In this document: piece after piece, positions 53,851 through 63,586 of the stretch
How the letters are laid out: each line of letters opens with the position of its first letter
Position numbering within the stretch: the first letter of the stretch is position 1
Origin: Corynebacterium suranareeae
GTDB lineage: Bacteria > Actinomycetota > Actinomycetes > Mycobacteriales > Mycobacteriaceae
Length of the DNA stretch: 64,000 bases
Assembly: GCF_002355155.1 (NCBI RefSeq)
Contig: NZ_AP017369.1
Coordinates: forward strand, 1,674,001 to 1,738,000
Direction of reading: 5' to 3'
Notes under the pieces: generated by a model
The model's input: the letters and a program-made list of their open reading frames with translations, nothing else
The model's database searches: none
Told to the model about the DNA's origin: nothing
Position numbers and translations under genes: made by a program

Positions 53851-54198
53851 TCAGCCGATCTGCAATACCGTTCGCAATTCCGCAAATAATTCCGGCCGTA
53901 CTCGATGCAACACCACACGACCTTCAGGCACTCGTTCCAAAAATCCTGCCTCAGTCATCTTTTTAAGATGATGTGAGATTGTTGGTTGGCTAAGACCCAT
54001 TAAGTCCGTGAGTTCATTAACACTTACAGGCCCGCACCCTCCCGCAGCCAGCTGAGACAGAATCCGTAGACGGACTGGGTCGCCCAACACCTTAAACAGA
54101 TCGGCATAGTGTTCAGATTCATCACTGGACAGGGGTCCCGTAGCAAGGGTGCAACACTCGGTTGGATTGGCTAATTGAATTGTGTGGAGAGTGGTCAT
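53851..54198 (-). CDS. arsR1: Arsenite-responsive repressor ArsR
   Basis: 115 residues, SmtB/ArsR family. The winged helix is DPVRLRILSQL..VSVNELTDLMGLSQPTISHHLKKM. Cysteines occur at 15, 16 and 55 (ECC and GGCGP), the triad reported for the atypical As(III) site of C. glutamicum ArsR1, rather than the ELCVC helix-3 site of E. coli. The ATG at 54198 fits that numbering; a longer frame to 54345 would cross the operator. It diverges from acr3 across a 10-bp-arm inverted repeat. Confidence 0.94.
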   Translation of the reverse strand: MTTLHTIQLANPTECCTLATGPLSSDESEHYADLFKVLGDPVRLRILSQLAAGGCGPVSVNELTDLMGLSQPTISHHLKKMTEAGFLERVPEGRVVLHRVRPELFAELRTVLQIG

Positions 54199-54220
54199 AA
54201 ATCCACTATATATTGACGAA

Positions 54221-54252
54221 TGTCGATATTGAAAGTATTTTGAATATCGACA
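54221..54252. promoter_or_regulatory. Probable ArsR operator between arsR and acr3
   Basis: Perfect inverted repeat TGTCGATATT-N12-AATATCGACA in the 80-bp divergent promoter region, overlapping the expected promoters of both transcripts. The size and position suit a dimeric ArsR repressor. That ArsR binds here is inferred from the context. Confidence 0.75.
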
Positions 54253-54278
54253 GGTATCAATATACCGAAAGGTGTCGC

Positions 54279-55391
54279 ATGACAAACTCAACTCAGACGC
54301 GGGCCAAGCCAGCCCGAATCTCATTTCTTGATAAATACATTCCACTTTGGATTATTTTGGCGATGGCGTTTGGGCTATTTTTAGGCCGGAGCGTTTCGGA
54401 ACTCTCAGGCTTTCTAGGCGCAATGGAAGTCGGAGGGATCTCCTTGCCAATCGCTTTAGGCCTCCTTGTAATGATGTACCCACCGTTGGCCAAAGTTCGG
54501 TATGACAAAACTAAACAAATTGCCACTGATAAGCATTTGATGGGCGTGTCACTCATTCTCAATTGGGTGGTGGGTCCTGCCTTAATGTTCGCGCTAGCTT
54601 GGTTGTTCCTCCCAGACCAACCGGAATTACGAACCGGCCTGATTATTGTAGGACTCGCACGATGTATTGCGATGGTCTTGGTTTGGTCTGATTTATCCTG
54701 TGGAGACCGCGAGGCTACAGCAGTTCTCGTAGCCATTAATTCAGTTTTTCAAGTCACAATGTTTGGTGCACTTGGCTGGTTCTATCTGCAAGTTTTACCA
54801 TCCTGGCTAGGATTACCAACTACCACCGCTCGATTCTCTTTCTGGTCAATTGTGACTTCGGTTTTGGTGTTCCTCGGAATACCTCTACTTGCTGGAGTTT
54901 TCTCGCGAATTATTGGCGAAAAGATCAAGGGACGTGAGTGGTATGAACAAAAGTTCCTTCCGGCAATCTCTCCATTTGCACTAATCGGTCTGCTTTATAC
55001 GATCGTCTTGTTGTTTTCATTGCAAGGGGATCAGATCGTCTCTCAACCATGGGCTGTAGTTCGTCTCGCGATACCATTGGTTATCTATTTCGTTGGAATG
55101 TTTTTCATTTCACTCATTGCGTCAAAACTATCTGGCATGAACTATGCAAAGTCTGCATCCGTCTCTTTCACTGCAGCTGGCAACAATTTTGAACTTGCGA
55201 TTGCGGTGTCGATCGGAACGTTTGGCGCAACTTCTGCACAGGCTATGGCAGGAACTATCGGTCCCTTAATTGAAATTCCTGTACTTGTCGCCTTGGTCTA
55301 CACCATGCTGTGGCTGGGCCCCAAACTATTCCCGAATGACCCCACACTGCCACCAGCAACTCGCCCTAACAGCCAAATCATCAACTCATAG
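54279..55391 (+). CDS. arsB1: Arsenite permease Acr3
   Basis: A 370-residue, ten-helix As(III)/H+ antiporter. The helix 4 cysteine ([11 protein letters not shown]) falls at position 129 and the helix 9 glutamate ([10 protein letters not shown]) at 305, the two residues shown to be essential in C. glutamicum Acr3. This fixes the start at ATG 54279, preceded by GAAAGG; the upstream reading from 54213 covers the operator. It is the first gene of the acr3-arsC1-arsC1' transcript, which should be induced by arsenite through ArsR. Confidence 0.96.
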   Translation: MTNSTQTRAKPARISFLDKYIPLWIILAMAFGLFLGRSVSELSGFLGAMEVGGISLPIALGLLVMMYPPLAKVRYDKTKQIATDKHLMGVSLILNWVVGPALMFALAWLFLPDQPELRTGLIIVGLARCIAMVLVWSDLSCGDREATAVLVAINSVFQVTMFGALGWFYLQVLPSWLGLPTTTARFSFWSIVTSVLVFLGIPLLAGVFSRIIGEKIKGREWYEQKFLPAISPFALIGLLYTIVLLFSLQGDQIVSQPWAVVRLAIPLVIYFVGMFFISLIASKLSGMNYAKSASVSFTAAGNNFELAIAVSIGTFGATSAQAMAGTIGPLIEIPVLVALVYTMLWLGPKLFPNDPTLPPATRPNSQIINS

Positions 55392-55407
55392 CAAAGGAAA
55401 CAATCTC

Positions 55408-55830
55408 ATGATTGATCAACCTTCCGTCCTCTTCGTTTGCGTCGGCAACGGAGGAAAATCACAAATGGCCGCAGCGTTGGCTAAAAAACATGCCGGAGAT
55501 GCTCTTGAAGTTCATTCAGCGGGCACCAAACCAGGTACGAAGCTAAATCAACAGTCCCTTGAGTCCATTGCTGAAGTTGGAGCTGATATGTCTCAAGGAT
55601 TTCCTAAGGGTATTGACCTGGATTTAATCAGGCGAGTAGACCGCGTTATCATTCTTGGCGCCGAAGCTCAGCTAGAAATGCCTATTAATGCGAATGGCAC
55701 ATTACAACGTTGGTTAACTGACGAACCGTCCGAACGTGGAATCGAAGGTATGGAGCGCATGAGACTGGTCCGAGATGATATTGATGCTCGAGTTCAAAAC
55801 CTCATTGCTGAACTAACTCAAAACGCGTAG
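55408..55830 (+). CDS. arsC1: Arsenate reductase, mycothiol-type single cysteine
   Basis: 140 residues of the low-molecular-weight phosphatase-like arsenate reductase group. The phosphate loop [13 protein letters not shown] has the nucleophile cysteine at residue 11. The conserved arginine of the C-X5-R loop is lysine here, as I recall for the other mycothiol-dependent ArsC of this species. No second cysteine is present, so reduction should proceed through mycothiol and mycoredoxin. The ATG has AAAGGA upstream. It lies 16 bases after acr3. Confidence 0.9.
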   Translation: MIDQPSVLFVCVGNGGKSQMAAALAKKHAGDALEVHSAGTKPGTKLNQQSLESIAEVGADMSQGFPKGIDLDLIRRVDRVIILGAEAQLEMPINANGTLQRWLTDEPSERGIEGMERMRLVRDDIDARVQNLIAELTQNA

Positions 55831-55905
55831 TTGCTTTCTAATCTCTCCCATCTCCGACACCGCTAGATCTATTGGTTTCTCCGCAAAATCTTCGAAAGGA
55901 AGATC

Positions 55906-56547
55906 ATGACCGAGCAGGCTGCCCCAAACTTGCACACCAATATTTTGAACCGTATCGCAAATGAACTGGCGCTGACGTATCAAGGAGTTTTCTCTTCAGA
56001 AACTATCAACCGCTATGTTTTTGAATCGTATGTGTCCTTAGCACGGACAGCAAAAATTCGTACCCACCTGCCAATTCTGGCCGAGCGTTTTGCTAAAGAC
56101 CGGCCACACGCGCTTGCGGTAGCTGAAGAAAAGGTCATTTCACCTGTGCCTCAGGTCCTATTCGTTTGCGTTCACAATGCAGGTCGTTCACAGATTGCTT
56201 CAGCTTTGTTGTCTCACTACGCCGGAAGTTCTGTGGAGGTACGTTCTGCCGGTTCTTTACCTACTTCTGAGGTTCACCCACTGGTTTTGGAAATCTTGTC
56301 AGAGCGAGGCGTAAACATTTCTGCTGCTTTTCCGAAGCCACTAACCGATGATGTTGTTCGCGCGTCTGACTATGTCATCACAATGGGCTGTGGAGATGTG
56401 TGTCCGATATATCCAGGAAAACACTATTTCGATTGGGAACTCACTGATCCGTCTGATGAAGGTAGAGAAAAGATACAGGAAATAATTGAAGAAATTGATG
56501 GTCGAATCCGCGAGCTTTGGAAGAGTATCCAAGCAACGCAAAATTAA
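55906..56547 (+). CDS. arsC1': Three-cysteine arsenate reductase with N-terminal helical domain
   Basis: 213 residues. The first 75 form a predicted three-helix bundle (ILNRIANELALTYQGVFSSETINRYVFESYVSLA) used for dimerisation. The ArsC domain follows with FVCVHNAGRSQIASALL (catalytic Cys88) and the recycling pair Cys162/Cys166 in MGCGDVCPIYPG. The three-cysteine layout indicates thioredoxin coupling, in contrast to the neighbouring ArsC1. The ATG at 55906 has GGAAG upstream. It closes the operon, and a strong terminator follows. Confidence 0.93.
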   Translation: MTEQAAPNLHTNILNRIANELALTYQGVFSSETINRYVFESYVSLARTAKIRTHLPILAERFAKDRPHALAVAEEKVISPVPQVLFVCVHNAGRSQIASALLSHYAGSSVEVRSAGSLPTSEVHPLVLEILSERGVNISAAFPKPLTDDVVRASDYVITMGCGDVCPIYPGKHYFDWELTDPSDEGREKIQEIIEEIDGRIRELWKSIQATQN

Positions 56548-56592
56548 GAAATCAGGAGCCTGATAAGTTTCACTGCTCTACTTAAACCGTTA

Positions 56593-56628
56593 TCGAGCCT
56601 CACATAGGGAAACTATGCGAGGCTCGAT
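56593..56628 (+). terminator. Intrinsic terminator of the ars operon
   Basis: TCGAGCCTC-A-CATAG / CTATG-C-GAGGCTCGA: fourteen pairs with one mismatch and loop GGAAA, followed by a short T-rich run. It starts 46 bases after arsC1'. Confidence 0.85.
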
Positions 56629-56665
56629 TGCTAGTTGGTTAAGCAGAAAGTGAATTCTCCAACAA

Positions 56666-56699
56666 AAGCGCCACCCCAGCCTCGACCGGAATGGCGCTT
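56666..56699 (-). terminator. Intrinsic terminator after the acidic protein gene
   Basis: AAGCGCCA / TGGCGCTT with an 18-base loop. On the minus strand TTTTGTTGG follows. It lies about 18 bases after the stop at 56717. Confidence 0.75.
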
Positions 56700-56716
56700 A
56701 AAAACTCCATTGAGCT

Positions 56717-57097
56717 TTACTCAAACTCAGGAAATGCTTCAACTGATAGATCATCAGCACCGGTTTGCTTTGCAGCATCAAACATCAGTTGTGAGATTTC
56801 CTCTTTTTCTTCAGGCTCAACAACTGCACCGTGATACTTAGTATTGAATTTCTCAAGCTCATCAAGGGTGCTCTGAGCAGCAGCGTTAACCGCTTCCAAA
56901 TCAGGTGAATCACCGATCTTGTCGAGTGAATCTAGGTACTTTTCCAAAATGGAACGAAGCTCTGGCAAGGCTTTGATATCAAAAGGTTCATCCCAAAATT
57001 CCTTTTCATCCTCTTTGAGGTATGAGCCTGTAGCAAACTCTTCAAGCGTGGAGATGAATTCATCGACGGAAGGCTGGAACGTGGTGCGAATGGTCAT
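56717..57097 (-). CDS. Acidic protein of unknown function
   Basis: 126 residues, very acidic and lacking cysteine, probably all helical (VDEFISTLEEFATGSYL, LPELRSILEKYLDSLDKI, AVNAAAQSTLDELEKFN, EEISQLMFDAAKQTG). I do not recognise a family. The ATG at 57097 has AGGAA upstream, and a terminator follows, so it is a genuine gene. It lies 24 bases after mshC on the same strand and may be partly co-transcribed with it. Confidence 0.75.
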   Translation of the reverse strand: MTIRTTFQPSVDEFISTLEEFATGSYLKEDEKEFWDEPFDIKALPELRSILEKYLDSLDKIGDSPDLEAVNAAAQSTLDELEKFNTKYHGAVVEPEEKEEISQLMFDAAKQTGADDLSVEAFPEFE

Positions 57098-57121
57098 AAG
57101 ATGTATTGTTCCTGAAATCCT

Positions 57122-58384
57122 CTAGAGCTGCACGCCCAGCAGTGCATCAATGGCTGCAACCACGATGTTTCCTACCTCCGTGAACTCCGTGGCCGGGGTC
57201 GAGGTGTCGATACCTGCTGCCCAAGCATCGATCGCTGCCAGTACACCAGGGGTATCTAAGTCAGCCGAAAGGTGCTTTCGAAGCTGATCGACCACCGCGA
57301 TTGCCTCTTCCCTATTGGTGGCATGCCGTGCAGCGTCCCGCCAAGTAGCAAGACGATTTTCTGCAGTGCTTAAGCTTTCAGCATTCCAATCACGGTTTCC
57401 CCGGTAATGATTGGCAAATACACCTAGTCGAATCGCGCCGGGCTCATGCCCTGCGGCAGTAAGCCTTGATACGAATTCCAGGTTACCCAGTGATTTGGAC
57501 ATTTTTACGCCATCTTGGGAGATCATTCCTGCATGGACATAGTGCTTTGCCATTCGTTCCACACCGTGTGCGGCTTCAGCATGTGCTGCGGAAAACTCAT
57601 GGTGAGGGAAGATTAGATCGGAGCCACCACCTTGGATGTCAAAAGTGTGGCCCAAACGGTTGGTAGCAATTGCTGAACACTCAATGTGCCAACCAGGGCG
57701 ACCAGGGCCAAATGGTGATTCCCAACTTGGTTCACCCTCACGGGCTGCACGCCAGAGGAGAGCATCCATGGGGTTTTTCTTACCGGGGCGTTCTGGGTCG
57801 CCACCGCGTTCTGCGAAAAATTCCGCCATCGTGGCTGCATCATAATTTGATTCATAACCAAATTTATCGGTGGCGTTGATTGATGCATACACATCTGGGT
57901 ATTCGGGGTCATCCACGATGTAGGCGGCTCCCTCGTCGAGAAGCGTTTTTACCATCTCAATTACTTCATCGATGGACTCGATCGCACCGATGTAGTCCTT
58001 CGGCGGGATGATACTCAATGCTTCCATGTCGCTGCGGAATAAATTGATCTGGCTGGTGCCTAATTCGCGCCAGTCAACGCCATCGCGAGCGGCGCGCTCA
58101 AACAAAGGATCATCCACGTCAGTGATGTTCTGTACGTAATGAACATCGTGATCATTGTCCAGAAGAATGCGGTAAATCAGATCAAAAGCAAGGTATGTCG
58201 CCGCATGCCCCAAGTGTGTGGAATCGTACGGAGTAATGCCACACACATACATTCCAACTGGTACATCGGAGCCACTTGGTGGAGTTTCAACCAGGCGCAC
58301 TTCCTGATCTGCAGTGTCGAATAGTTCCAAAGGCACTGGGGTGCCAGCCAGAGCAGGTATTTCAGGGGTAGGCCAAGAATGCAT
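57122..58384 (-). CDS. mshC: Cysteine:glucosaminyl-inositol ligase MshC
   Basis: A 420-residue mycothiol biosynthesis enzyme, derived from cysteinyl-tRNA synthetase, joining Cys to GlcN-Ins. The zinc cysteine and HIGH-type motif lie in [19 protein letters not shown] (about residues 45-63). The second zinc ligands are in WHIECSAIA and [11 protein letters not shown], and KMSKSLGN near residue 290 is the KMSKS loop. The anticodon-binding domain of CysS is missing, which separates it from the synthetase. Mycothiol is also the reductant of ArsC1 encoded nearby. Confidence 0.95.
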   Translation of the reverse strand: MHSWPTPEIPALAGTPVPLELFDTADQEVRLVETPPSGSDVPVGMYVCGITPYDSTHLGHAATYLAFDLIYRILLDNDHDVHYVQNITDVDDPLFERAARDGVDWRELGTSQINLFRSDMEALSIIPPKDYIGAIESIDEVIEMVKTLLDEGAAYIVDDPEYPDVYASINATDKFGYESNYDAATMAEFFAERGGDPERPGKKNPMDALLWRAAREGEPSWESPFGPGRPGWHIECSAIATNRLGHTFDIQGGGSDLIFPHHEFSAAHAEAAHGVERMAKHYVHAGMISQDGVKMSKSLGNLEFVSRLTAAGHEPGAIRLGVFANHYRGNRDWNAESLSTAENRLATWRDAARHATNREEAIAVVDQLRKHLSADLDTPGVLAAIDAWAAGIDTSTPATEFTEVGNIVVAAIDALLGVQL

Positions 58385-58712
58385 GGGTTTTACTCTATCT
58401 TCTTTCCGTAATTATTTCCGCGACAAGCTAATTGTCCGCCTTAACGTTTAATTGAGGTGGCAAATACGACTGCGGATGAATACACGTTTCAACAACCTAT
58501 GAAATTTTAAATGTCACCTCGGACTTCAACCCGAAGCCCTAGGAAGCTATTCCCAACTAGTGCCAAACTCTCCCCCAACTGTTGTTTAGATCGTTTACGG
58601 GATCAGATTTCAATCGGTGTCCAGACAACAAGTACTCCTGCAGGATTTACGCTTCCAAAGAGGAAAATTTTCCGCACTAGAATGAGCCAAATCAGGTTAA
58701 AAGAGCACGAGG
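58385..58712. other. Intergenic region upstream of mshC
   Basis: About 330 bp between the mshC start and repeat copy D. It must contain the mshC promoter. An open frame of 91 codons on the plus strand (58511-58786) crosses into the repeat and has no ribosome site or family resemblance. Nothing else is recognised. Confidence 0.4.
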
Positions 58713-58970
58713 CGCTTACGGCTTGTTTAAGACCTCGAGATTTCCACATGAGTATTTGTATCAACCAGGCTTCGAAAACCTCTTAGAAGCGCTTCTGGGG
58801 AGGTATGACTTTTGGGCTTGGAGGTCAGGAATCTAGCCCGACCAAACCAGGAGACCCAGAATCTTCAAAATCTTAAATGCTGGGTCTCTGAGTTTGGTAT
58901 CGAGCGCGATAAAGCAAACCAGGAGACCCACAAACGTCAAAAACGTAATTTCTGGGTCTCCTGGTTTGGT
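58713..58970 (+). repeat. Structured intergenic repeat, copy D
   Basis: Nearly the same layout as copy A. The head GCTTGTTTAAGACCTCGAG is followed by the dyad AGAAGCGCTTCT at 58785-58796 and GGGGAGGTATGACTTTT. After exactly 27 bases (with a GGGCT/AGCCC stem) come hairpins at 58841-58898 and 58915-58970. The second has a perfect 16-bp stem, CAAACCAGGAGACCCA with its complement. Confidence 0.8.
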
Positions 58971-59106
58971 CCCACCCGGTCACACCGAGTTCCACCGTGA
59001 CTTACACAGCCTCAAGCAATCCCGAGCGGTCTCCTCCACACAAATCCACACAAATCCACACACATGACCTTCAACCAGAGCCAAAACAACCTCAAAACCC
59101 AAAGAA

Positions 59107-59133
59107 AAATCCGCCACTCAACGCGGCGGATTT
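59107..59133 (-). terminator. Intrinsic terminator after uppP
   Basis: AAATCCGCC / GGCGGATTT, nine pairs with a nine-base loop, 20 bases beyond the stop; TTTCTTT follows on the minus strand. Confidence 0.85.
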
Positions 59134-59152
59134 CCAAACCAGAGCACAACGC

Positions 59153-60034
59153 TTATGGATTCAACAGTCCCAGCGCTAGAAGAAGCATGACCAACAGACC
59201 TGCGGGGATTCGGTAGGCGGCGAACCAGCTGAAGGAGTGGTTTGCTACGAATTTCATCAGCCACGCAATGGAAATATAGCCAACAACAAAGGCCACCAAG
59301 GTACCTACTGTGAGTTGCAGACCAGAGGCAGCTTGACCGGAACTTGGCGCAAAGGCATCGGGCAGGGAGTACAGACCTGAACCAAGTACTGCAGGGATGG
59401 CGAGCAGGAAGGAGAACTTGGTGGCTACTTCACGTTTGAGGCCTAGGAACAAACCAGCTGAAATGGTTCCGCCGGAGCGGGATACGCCTGGGATGAGTGC
59501 GAGGCACTGTGCAAGTCCCATGATGATGGCGTCTTTCATGGTGAGTTTGTCGTAGTCGCGTTCTTTTTTGCCCATTTTTTCCGCCAGGATGAACACCAGT
59601 GAAAACAGGATCAGCACTGTCGCGGTGATCCACATGTTTCGCAGTGCGTCACGGATGAGGTCTTTGCCTACCACGCCCAAGATGACCACGGGGATGGTGG
59701 CGACGATAATCATCCAACCCATGCGGTATTCAAATCCGCGGCGTTCTTTGTTGAATACGCCAGCGAACCAGCCGGTGATGATTTGCCAGATTTCTTTAGC
59801 AAAAAACACCAGCACGGCGGCTTCGGTACCTAGTTGAACAACTGCCGTAAAAGATGCACCGGCATCGGCACCCCAGAACAGCTCGGAGATGATTCTAAGG
59901 TGTCCACTAGAGCTGATGGGCAGGAATTCTGTGAGGCCTTGAACAATGGAGAGCACAATGGTTTGTACCCAGCCAATACTTTCGGTGGCAGCAGGTTCTG
60001 TTGCTGCGGCTAGGAGGGATATCTCTTCATTCAC
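59153..60034 (-). CDS. uppP: Undecaprenyl-diphosphatase UppP (BacA)
   Basis: An integral membrane enzyme of about 293 residues that dephosphorylates undecaprenyl diphosphate, recycling the carrier for cell wall synthesis. Both active-site regions are present: [18 protein letters not shown] near the N-terminus and [18 protein letters not shown] in the second half. Seven or eight helices are visible. The GTG at 60034 starts the family homology; a longer frame up to 60232 is antisense to the divergent gene and is not supported. No strong ribosome site is seen. Confidence 0.92.
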   Translation of the reverse strand: MNEEISLLAAATEPAATESIGWVQTIVLSIVQGLTEFLPISSSGHLRIISELFWGADAGASFTAVVQLGTEAAVLVFFAKEIWQIITGWFAGVFNKERRGFEYRMGWMIIVATIPVVILGVVGKDLIRDALRNMWITATVLILFSLVFILAEKMGKKERDYDKLTMKDAIIMGLAQCLALIPGVSRSGGTISAGLFLGLKREVATKFSFLLAIPAVLGSGLYSLPDAFAPSSGQAASGLQLTVGTLVAFVVGYISIAWLMKFVANHSFSWFAAYRIPAGLLVMLLLALGLLNP

Positions 60035-60077
60035 CCGATCTACCGTACTACTTTGCAACCTCAGTAGTGTGGTGGGC

Positions 60078-61028
60078 GTGAAACAGCGAATGGTCGGTTC
60101 AAGTGGTTTGCGGGTGTCCAGGCTTGGTTTGGGCACCTCAACATGGGGCTCGGGCACCGAGCTGGCTGAGGCAGGCGATATTTTTAAGGCTTTTATTAAT
60201 GCCGGTGGCACGCTTATCGACGTCTCCCCCAACTACACCACCGGCGTTGCCGAAGAAATGCTCGGCACGTTGTTAGATGGGCAATTCTCCCGGTCGGCTG
60301 TTGTTATCTCTTCCAGTGCTGGTGTGAATCCCGCGCTGCCTTTGGGCCGTCGGGTGGATTGTTCTCGTCGGAATTTGATTGCGCAATTAGATGTCACCCT
60401 CAAAGCGCTGAACACCGATTATTTGGATTTGTGGTCTGTGGGCTATTGGGATGAAGGTACTCCCCCACATGAGGTTGCCGATACGTTGGATTATGCCGTG
60501 CGCACCGGCCGTGTTCGGTATGCGGGTGTGCGTGGTTATTCTGGGTGGCAGTTGGCAGTTACTCATGCTGCATCCAATCATGCAGCTGCCTCTGCACGTC
60601 CGGTGGTGGTCGCGCAGAATGAATACAGCCTGCTGGAACGTCGCGCGGAGCAAGAACTTCTTCCGGCCACGCAGCATTTGGGCGTGGGCTTTTTTGCGGG
60701 TGCACCATTGGGGCAAGGTGTTTTGACTGCTAAATACCGCTCGGAGATTCCTCAAGATTCCAGGGCTGCTTCCACAGGTCGTGATGCGGAAGTCCAAAGC
60801 TATTTGGACAATCGTGCCCGCACTATCGTCGATGCACTGGATACTGCAGCCAATGGTTTAGGGATTAGCCCTGCTGTCACAGCCACCACCTGGGTGCGCG
60901 ATCGTCCTGGGGTTACTGCAGTTATCGTCGGTGCCCGCACCCATGAGCAACTGTCGCATCTTCTTGAGGCAGAATCAGTGATCTTGCCAACACCAATTAC
61001 TCAAGCTTTAGATGATGTCTCCCTGTGA
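60078..61028 (+). CDS. Aldo/keto-reductase-fold protein lacking catalytic Lys and His
   Basis: 316 residues with the TIM-barrel pattern of the AKR family ([57 protein letters not shown]). Of the usual Asp-Tyr-Lys-His tetrad, Asp and Tyr remain ([11 protein letters not shown]). The lysine position reads VVISSSAG and the histidine position WSVGYWD. It may therefore be a non-enzymatic member or use another chemistry. The GTG at 60078 gives the conserved start (ATG 60090 also fits). It diverges from uppP, and the LppL-like gene follows after 37 bases. Confidence 0.83.
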   Translation: MKQRMVGSSGLRVSRLGLGTSTWGSGTELAEAGDIFKAFINAGGTLIDVSPNYTTGVAEEMLGTLLDGQFSRSAVVISSSAGVNPALPLGRRVDCSRRNLIAQLDVTLKALNTDYLDLWSVGYWDEGTPPHEVADTLDYAVRTGRVRYAGVRGYSGWQLAVTHAASNHAAASARPVVVAQNEYSLLERRAEQELLPATQHLGVGFFAGAPLGQGVLTAKYRSEIPQDSRAASTGRDAEVQSYLDNRARTIVDALDTAANGLGISPAVTATTWVRDRPGVTAVIVGARTHEQLSHLLEAESVILPTPITQALDDVSL

Positions 61029-61065
61029 GTTGGTCTAGGTGCATTCACTGGTAATCTGAAGCCTT

Positions 61066-62091
61066 GTGAATATGCGCCGTCGATCCCGTATGTCCCGTTT
61101 GCTTCCTGCCACAGCTTTGGTGGCCTCAACTGCACTTCTTTTAAGTGCATGTACGCAAGGGGTTACGGATTCCCCAGATATGGGCAAGGCCACTCCTGCG
61201 GTCTCTCCTGCAGCAAACAATCCCGATGGTCAGGTCATTGAGTTTGGCAATATCACTGACATGGAAGTAGCTGATGGTGACATCCTCGGTGTGCGCACTG
61301 AAGACTCCCTTGCTATTGGTACTGTCTCGGACTTCGAGGCGGGAAGCCAGGTGGAACTGGGCGTCGATAAGCAATGCGGGGATCTGACCGCAACCGGCGG
61401 CACTTTCGTGCTGCCCTGCGGTGATGGTGTTTATTTGATTGACGCCAAGGATCCGGATTTGGATCAGTTGCACGCCACCGAGAAGCCAGTCACAGTAGCA
61501 GCCTTGACTAGCGATAATCAATTGCTGGTGGGCAACGACGAAGATGAAGAACTTACTATTTACCGCGACGGCGAAGATCCTGAAACGTTTTCTGTAGCTG
61601 CGCCGAACACGCAGCTCATTGCGGTTCCAGTAATTGATCGCCATGATGCGGTTGTACGCACCTGGAATGACAACACCACGATCCAAGATGTGGACTACCC
61701 CAATGATCGTGAAGGCGCGACTTTGCGCGTTGGGCTTGGCGTGGGCCAAATGGCCGGCGGCGAGGACGGCCTGCTGGTGGTCTCTGATGCACTGGGTGGT
61801 CAGATTGCCATCTACAACGCCGACGATGTCATCCGCCTCCAAATGACCGCACCCACCGATGACAACCCATGGGGTGTTGCCTGGGATTCCAGCAATGCAC
61901 TGGCATGGATTACTTCTTTGAGTGAAAACACCCTGGTTGGATACAAAATCTCCGAGGGCGTGCCGGAGGAACAACAGCGACTCAACACCATCGCCGACGC
62001 CCAAAACCTCGTGGTACTCAGCGATTCCACCCTCGTCGTTGCTTCTGCAACCGGCAACGGCATCCAAATTATCGACAACCCAGCATCCTAG
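61066..62091 (+). CDS. Lipoprotein resembling mycobacterial LppL
   Basis: A 341-residue exported lipoprotein. A basic N-terminus and hydrophobic core ([15 protein letters not shown]) end in the lipobox LSAC (cysteine about residue 29). The rest shows repeating beta-strand units ([75 protein letters not shown]), consistent with a beta-propeller. Its position directly before pyrD matches LppL in M. tuberculosis, whose function is unknown. pyrD starts eleven bases downstream, so the two are co-transcribed. Confidence 0.85.
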   Translation: MNMRRRSRMSRLLPATALVASTALLLSACTQGVTDSPDMGKATPAVSPAANNPDGQVIEFGNITDMEVADGDILGVRTEDSLAIGTVSDFEAGSQVELGVDKQCGDLTATGGTFVLPCGDGVYLIDAKDPDLDQLHATEKPVTVAALTSDNQLLVGNDEDEELTIYRDGEDPETFSVAAPNTQLIAVPVIDRHDAVVRTWNDNTTIQDVDYPNDREGATLRVGLGVGQMAGGEDGLLVVSDALGGQIAIYNADDVIRLQMTAPTDDNPWGVAWDSSNALAWITSLSENTLVGYKISEGVPEEQQRLNTIADAQNLVVLSDSTLVVASATGNGIQIIDNPAS

Positions 62092-62102
62092 AGAGAAGAA
62101 AC

Positions 62103-63218
62103 ATGAGCAAGCAATCTCCCGCCCGTAAGCTGCGTCAAAACGTCTACGATGCAAGCCTCAAAGTAATGTTCACTTTGCGCCCCGAACGCATCCACGGGCT
62201 GATGAACAAAGCACTCGGAGTTGTTGACGGCGTCGCACCGCTTAACCGCACCATGCAAAAAGTAATCGCAGTCCATGATGATTCCCTGTCGCAAGAAGTG
62301 TTTGGGGTTACTTTCCCACGCCCTCTTGGATTAGCTGCAGGTTTTGATAAAAATGCCTCGATGGCTGATGCCTGGGGAGCTGTTGGCTTTGGATACGCCG
62401 AGCTAGGCACCGTAACCGCATCACCACAGCCTGGAAACCCAACTCCTCGCCTTTTCCGTCTGCCTGCCGATAAGGCAATTTTGAACCGCATGGGATTCAA
62501 CAACCTTGGCGCTGCAGAGGTGGCAGGCAACCTGCGGAACCGGAAATCCTCTGATGTCATTGGCATCAACATCGGTAAAACCAAAGTGGTTCCCGCTGAA
62601 CATGCCGTTGATGACTACCGCCGTTCTGCATCTTTGTTAGGTGATCTTGCTGATTACCTGGTTGTCAACGTGTCCTCCCCAAACACACCGGGTCTACGCG
62701 ACTTGCAGGCCGTGGAATCTTTGCGACCAATCCTTGCTGCTGTCCAGGAATCCACCACCGTCCCAGTTTTGGTGAAAATTGCACCAGATCTCTCGGATGA
62801 AGATATCGATGCTGTGGCTGACCTCGCGGTAGAGCTCAACCTTGCTGGAATCGTGGCCACCAACACCACCATTTCCCGCGAAGGCCTCAACACGCCTGCA
62901 AGTGAAGTTGAAGCCATGGGTGCCGGTGGAATCTCCGGTGCTCCAGTAGCCGCACGATCCTTGGAAGTACTCAAGCGCCTCTACGCACGTGTGGGTAAAG
63001 AGTTGGTATTGATCTCTGTCGGTGGCATCAGCACCCCCGAGCAAGCGTGGGAACGCATCACCTCCGGCGCAACTTTGCTCCAGGGTTACACCCCCTTCAT
63101 CTATGGTGGTCCCGATTGGATCAGGGATATCCACCTAGGTATCGCCAAGCAGCTGAAAGCTCACGGTCTGCGCAACATCGCTGACGCTGTGGGCAGTGGC
63201 CTGGAGTGGAAGAACTAA
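62103..63218 (+). CDS. pyrD: Dihydroorotate dehydrogenase (quinone), class 2
   Basis: A 371-residue membrane-associated flavoprotein oxidising dihydroorotate with menaquinone in pyrimidine synthesis. The N-terminal helices ([14 protein letters not shown]) mark class 2. The catalytic serine lies in [15 protein letters not shown], with FMN contacts in [29 protein letters not shown] and [14 protein letters not shown]. The ATG has GAGAAG upstream and follows the lipoprotein gene in one transcript. Confidence 0.96.
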   Translation: MSKQSPARKLRQNVYDASLKVMFTLRPERIHGLMNKALGVVDGVAPLNRTMQKVIAVHDDSLSQEVFGVTFPRPLGLAAGFDKNASMADAWGAVGFGYAELGTVTASPQPGNPTPRLFRLPADKAILNRMGFNNLGAAEVAGNLRNRKSSDVIGINIGKTKVVPAEHAVDDYRRSASLLGDLADYLVVNVSSPNTPGLRDLQAVESLRPILAAVQESTTVPVLVKIAPDLSDEDIDAVADLAVELNLAGIVATNTTISREGLNTPASEVEAMGAGGISGAPVAARSLEVLKRLYARVGKELVLISVGGISTPEQAWERITSGATLLQGYTPFIYGGPDWIRDIHLGIAKQLKAHGLRNIADAVGSGLEWKN

Positions 63219-63586
63219 ACAGATCAAACCGTTTTTAAGTCTCTACTTGAGTCTTAGCAGCGAACAGACTGGCCTGCCGAGATCTTGAATTCTTTGCCGG
63301 TTTTGGAAGCCTCTGACCAGTCAATATGCACAGCCCACATACCGCAGAGTGTTTTCGATGAGAGGCACTCAGCAGTTTTCGGTTCTACGGTTTACGATTC
63401 ATCCATAGATAAAGCAAACGGAAACAACCTAGTGCCGTAGTCAAATACTATTAAGGTGAATGGGCCTGACTTCTGCGTCTACTTTCCAGGGGTCGGACCC
63501 GGTGCCAGGAAGGTCATCAAGCTGTGTTTTCAAAAGCCCTCGTCCTTAGTAGTGAGGAAGAATCAATTGATTTAATCGAGGTTGGC
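63219..63586. other. Convergent gap between pyrD and the response regulator
   Basis: About 370 bp. No strong terminator is evident; a short direct match GGGGTCGGACCCGGTGCC region around 63490-63505 can fold. A 32-codon open frame (63524-63622) overlaps the regulator end but lacks homology. No RNA gene or repeat was recognised. Confidence 0.35.

Noticed and set aside
61141..62154. Open frame of 337 codons on the minus strand
   Set aside because: Antisense to the lipoprotein gene, which has a signal peptide and lipobox in the opposite direction.
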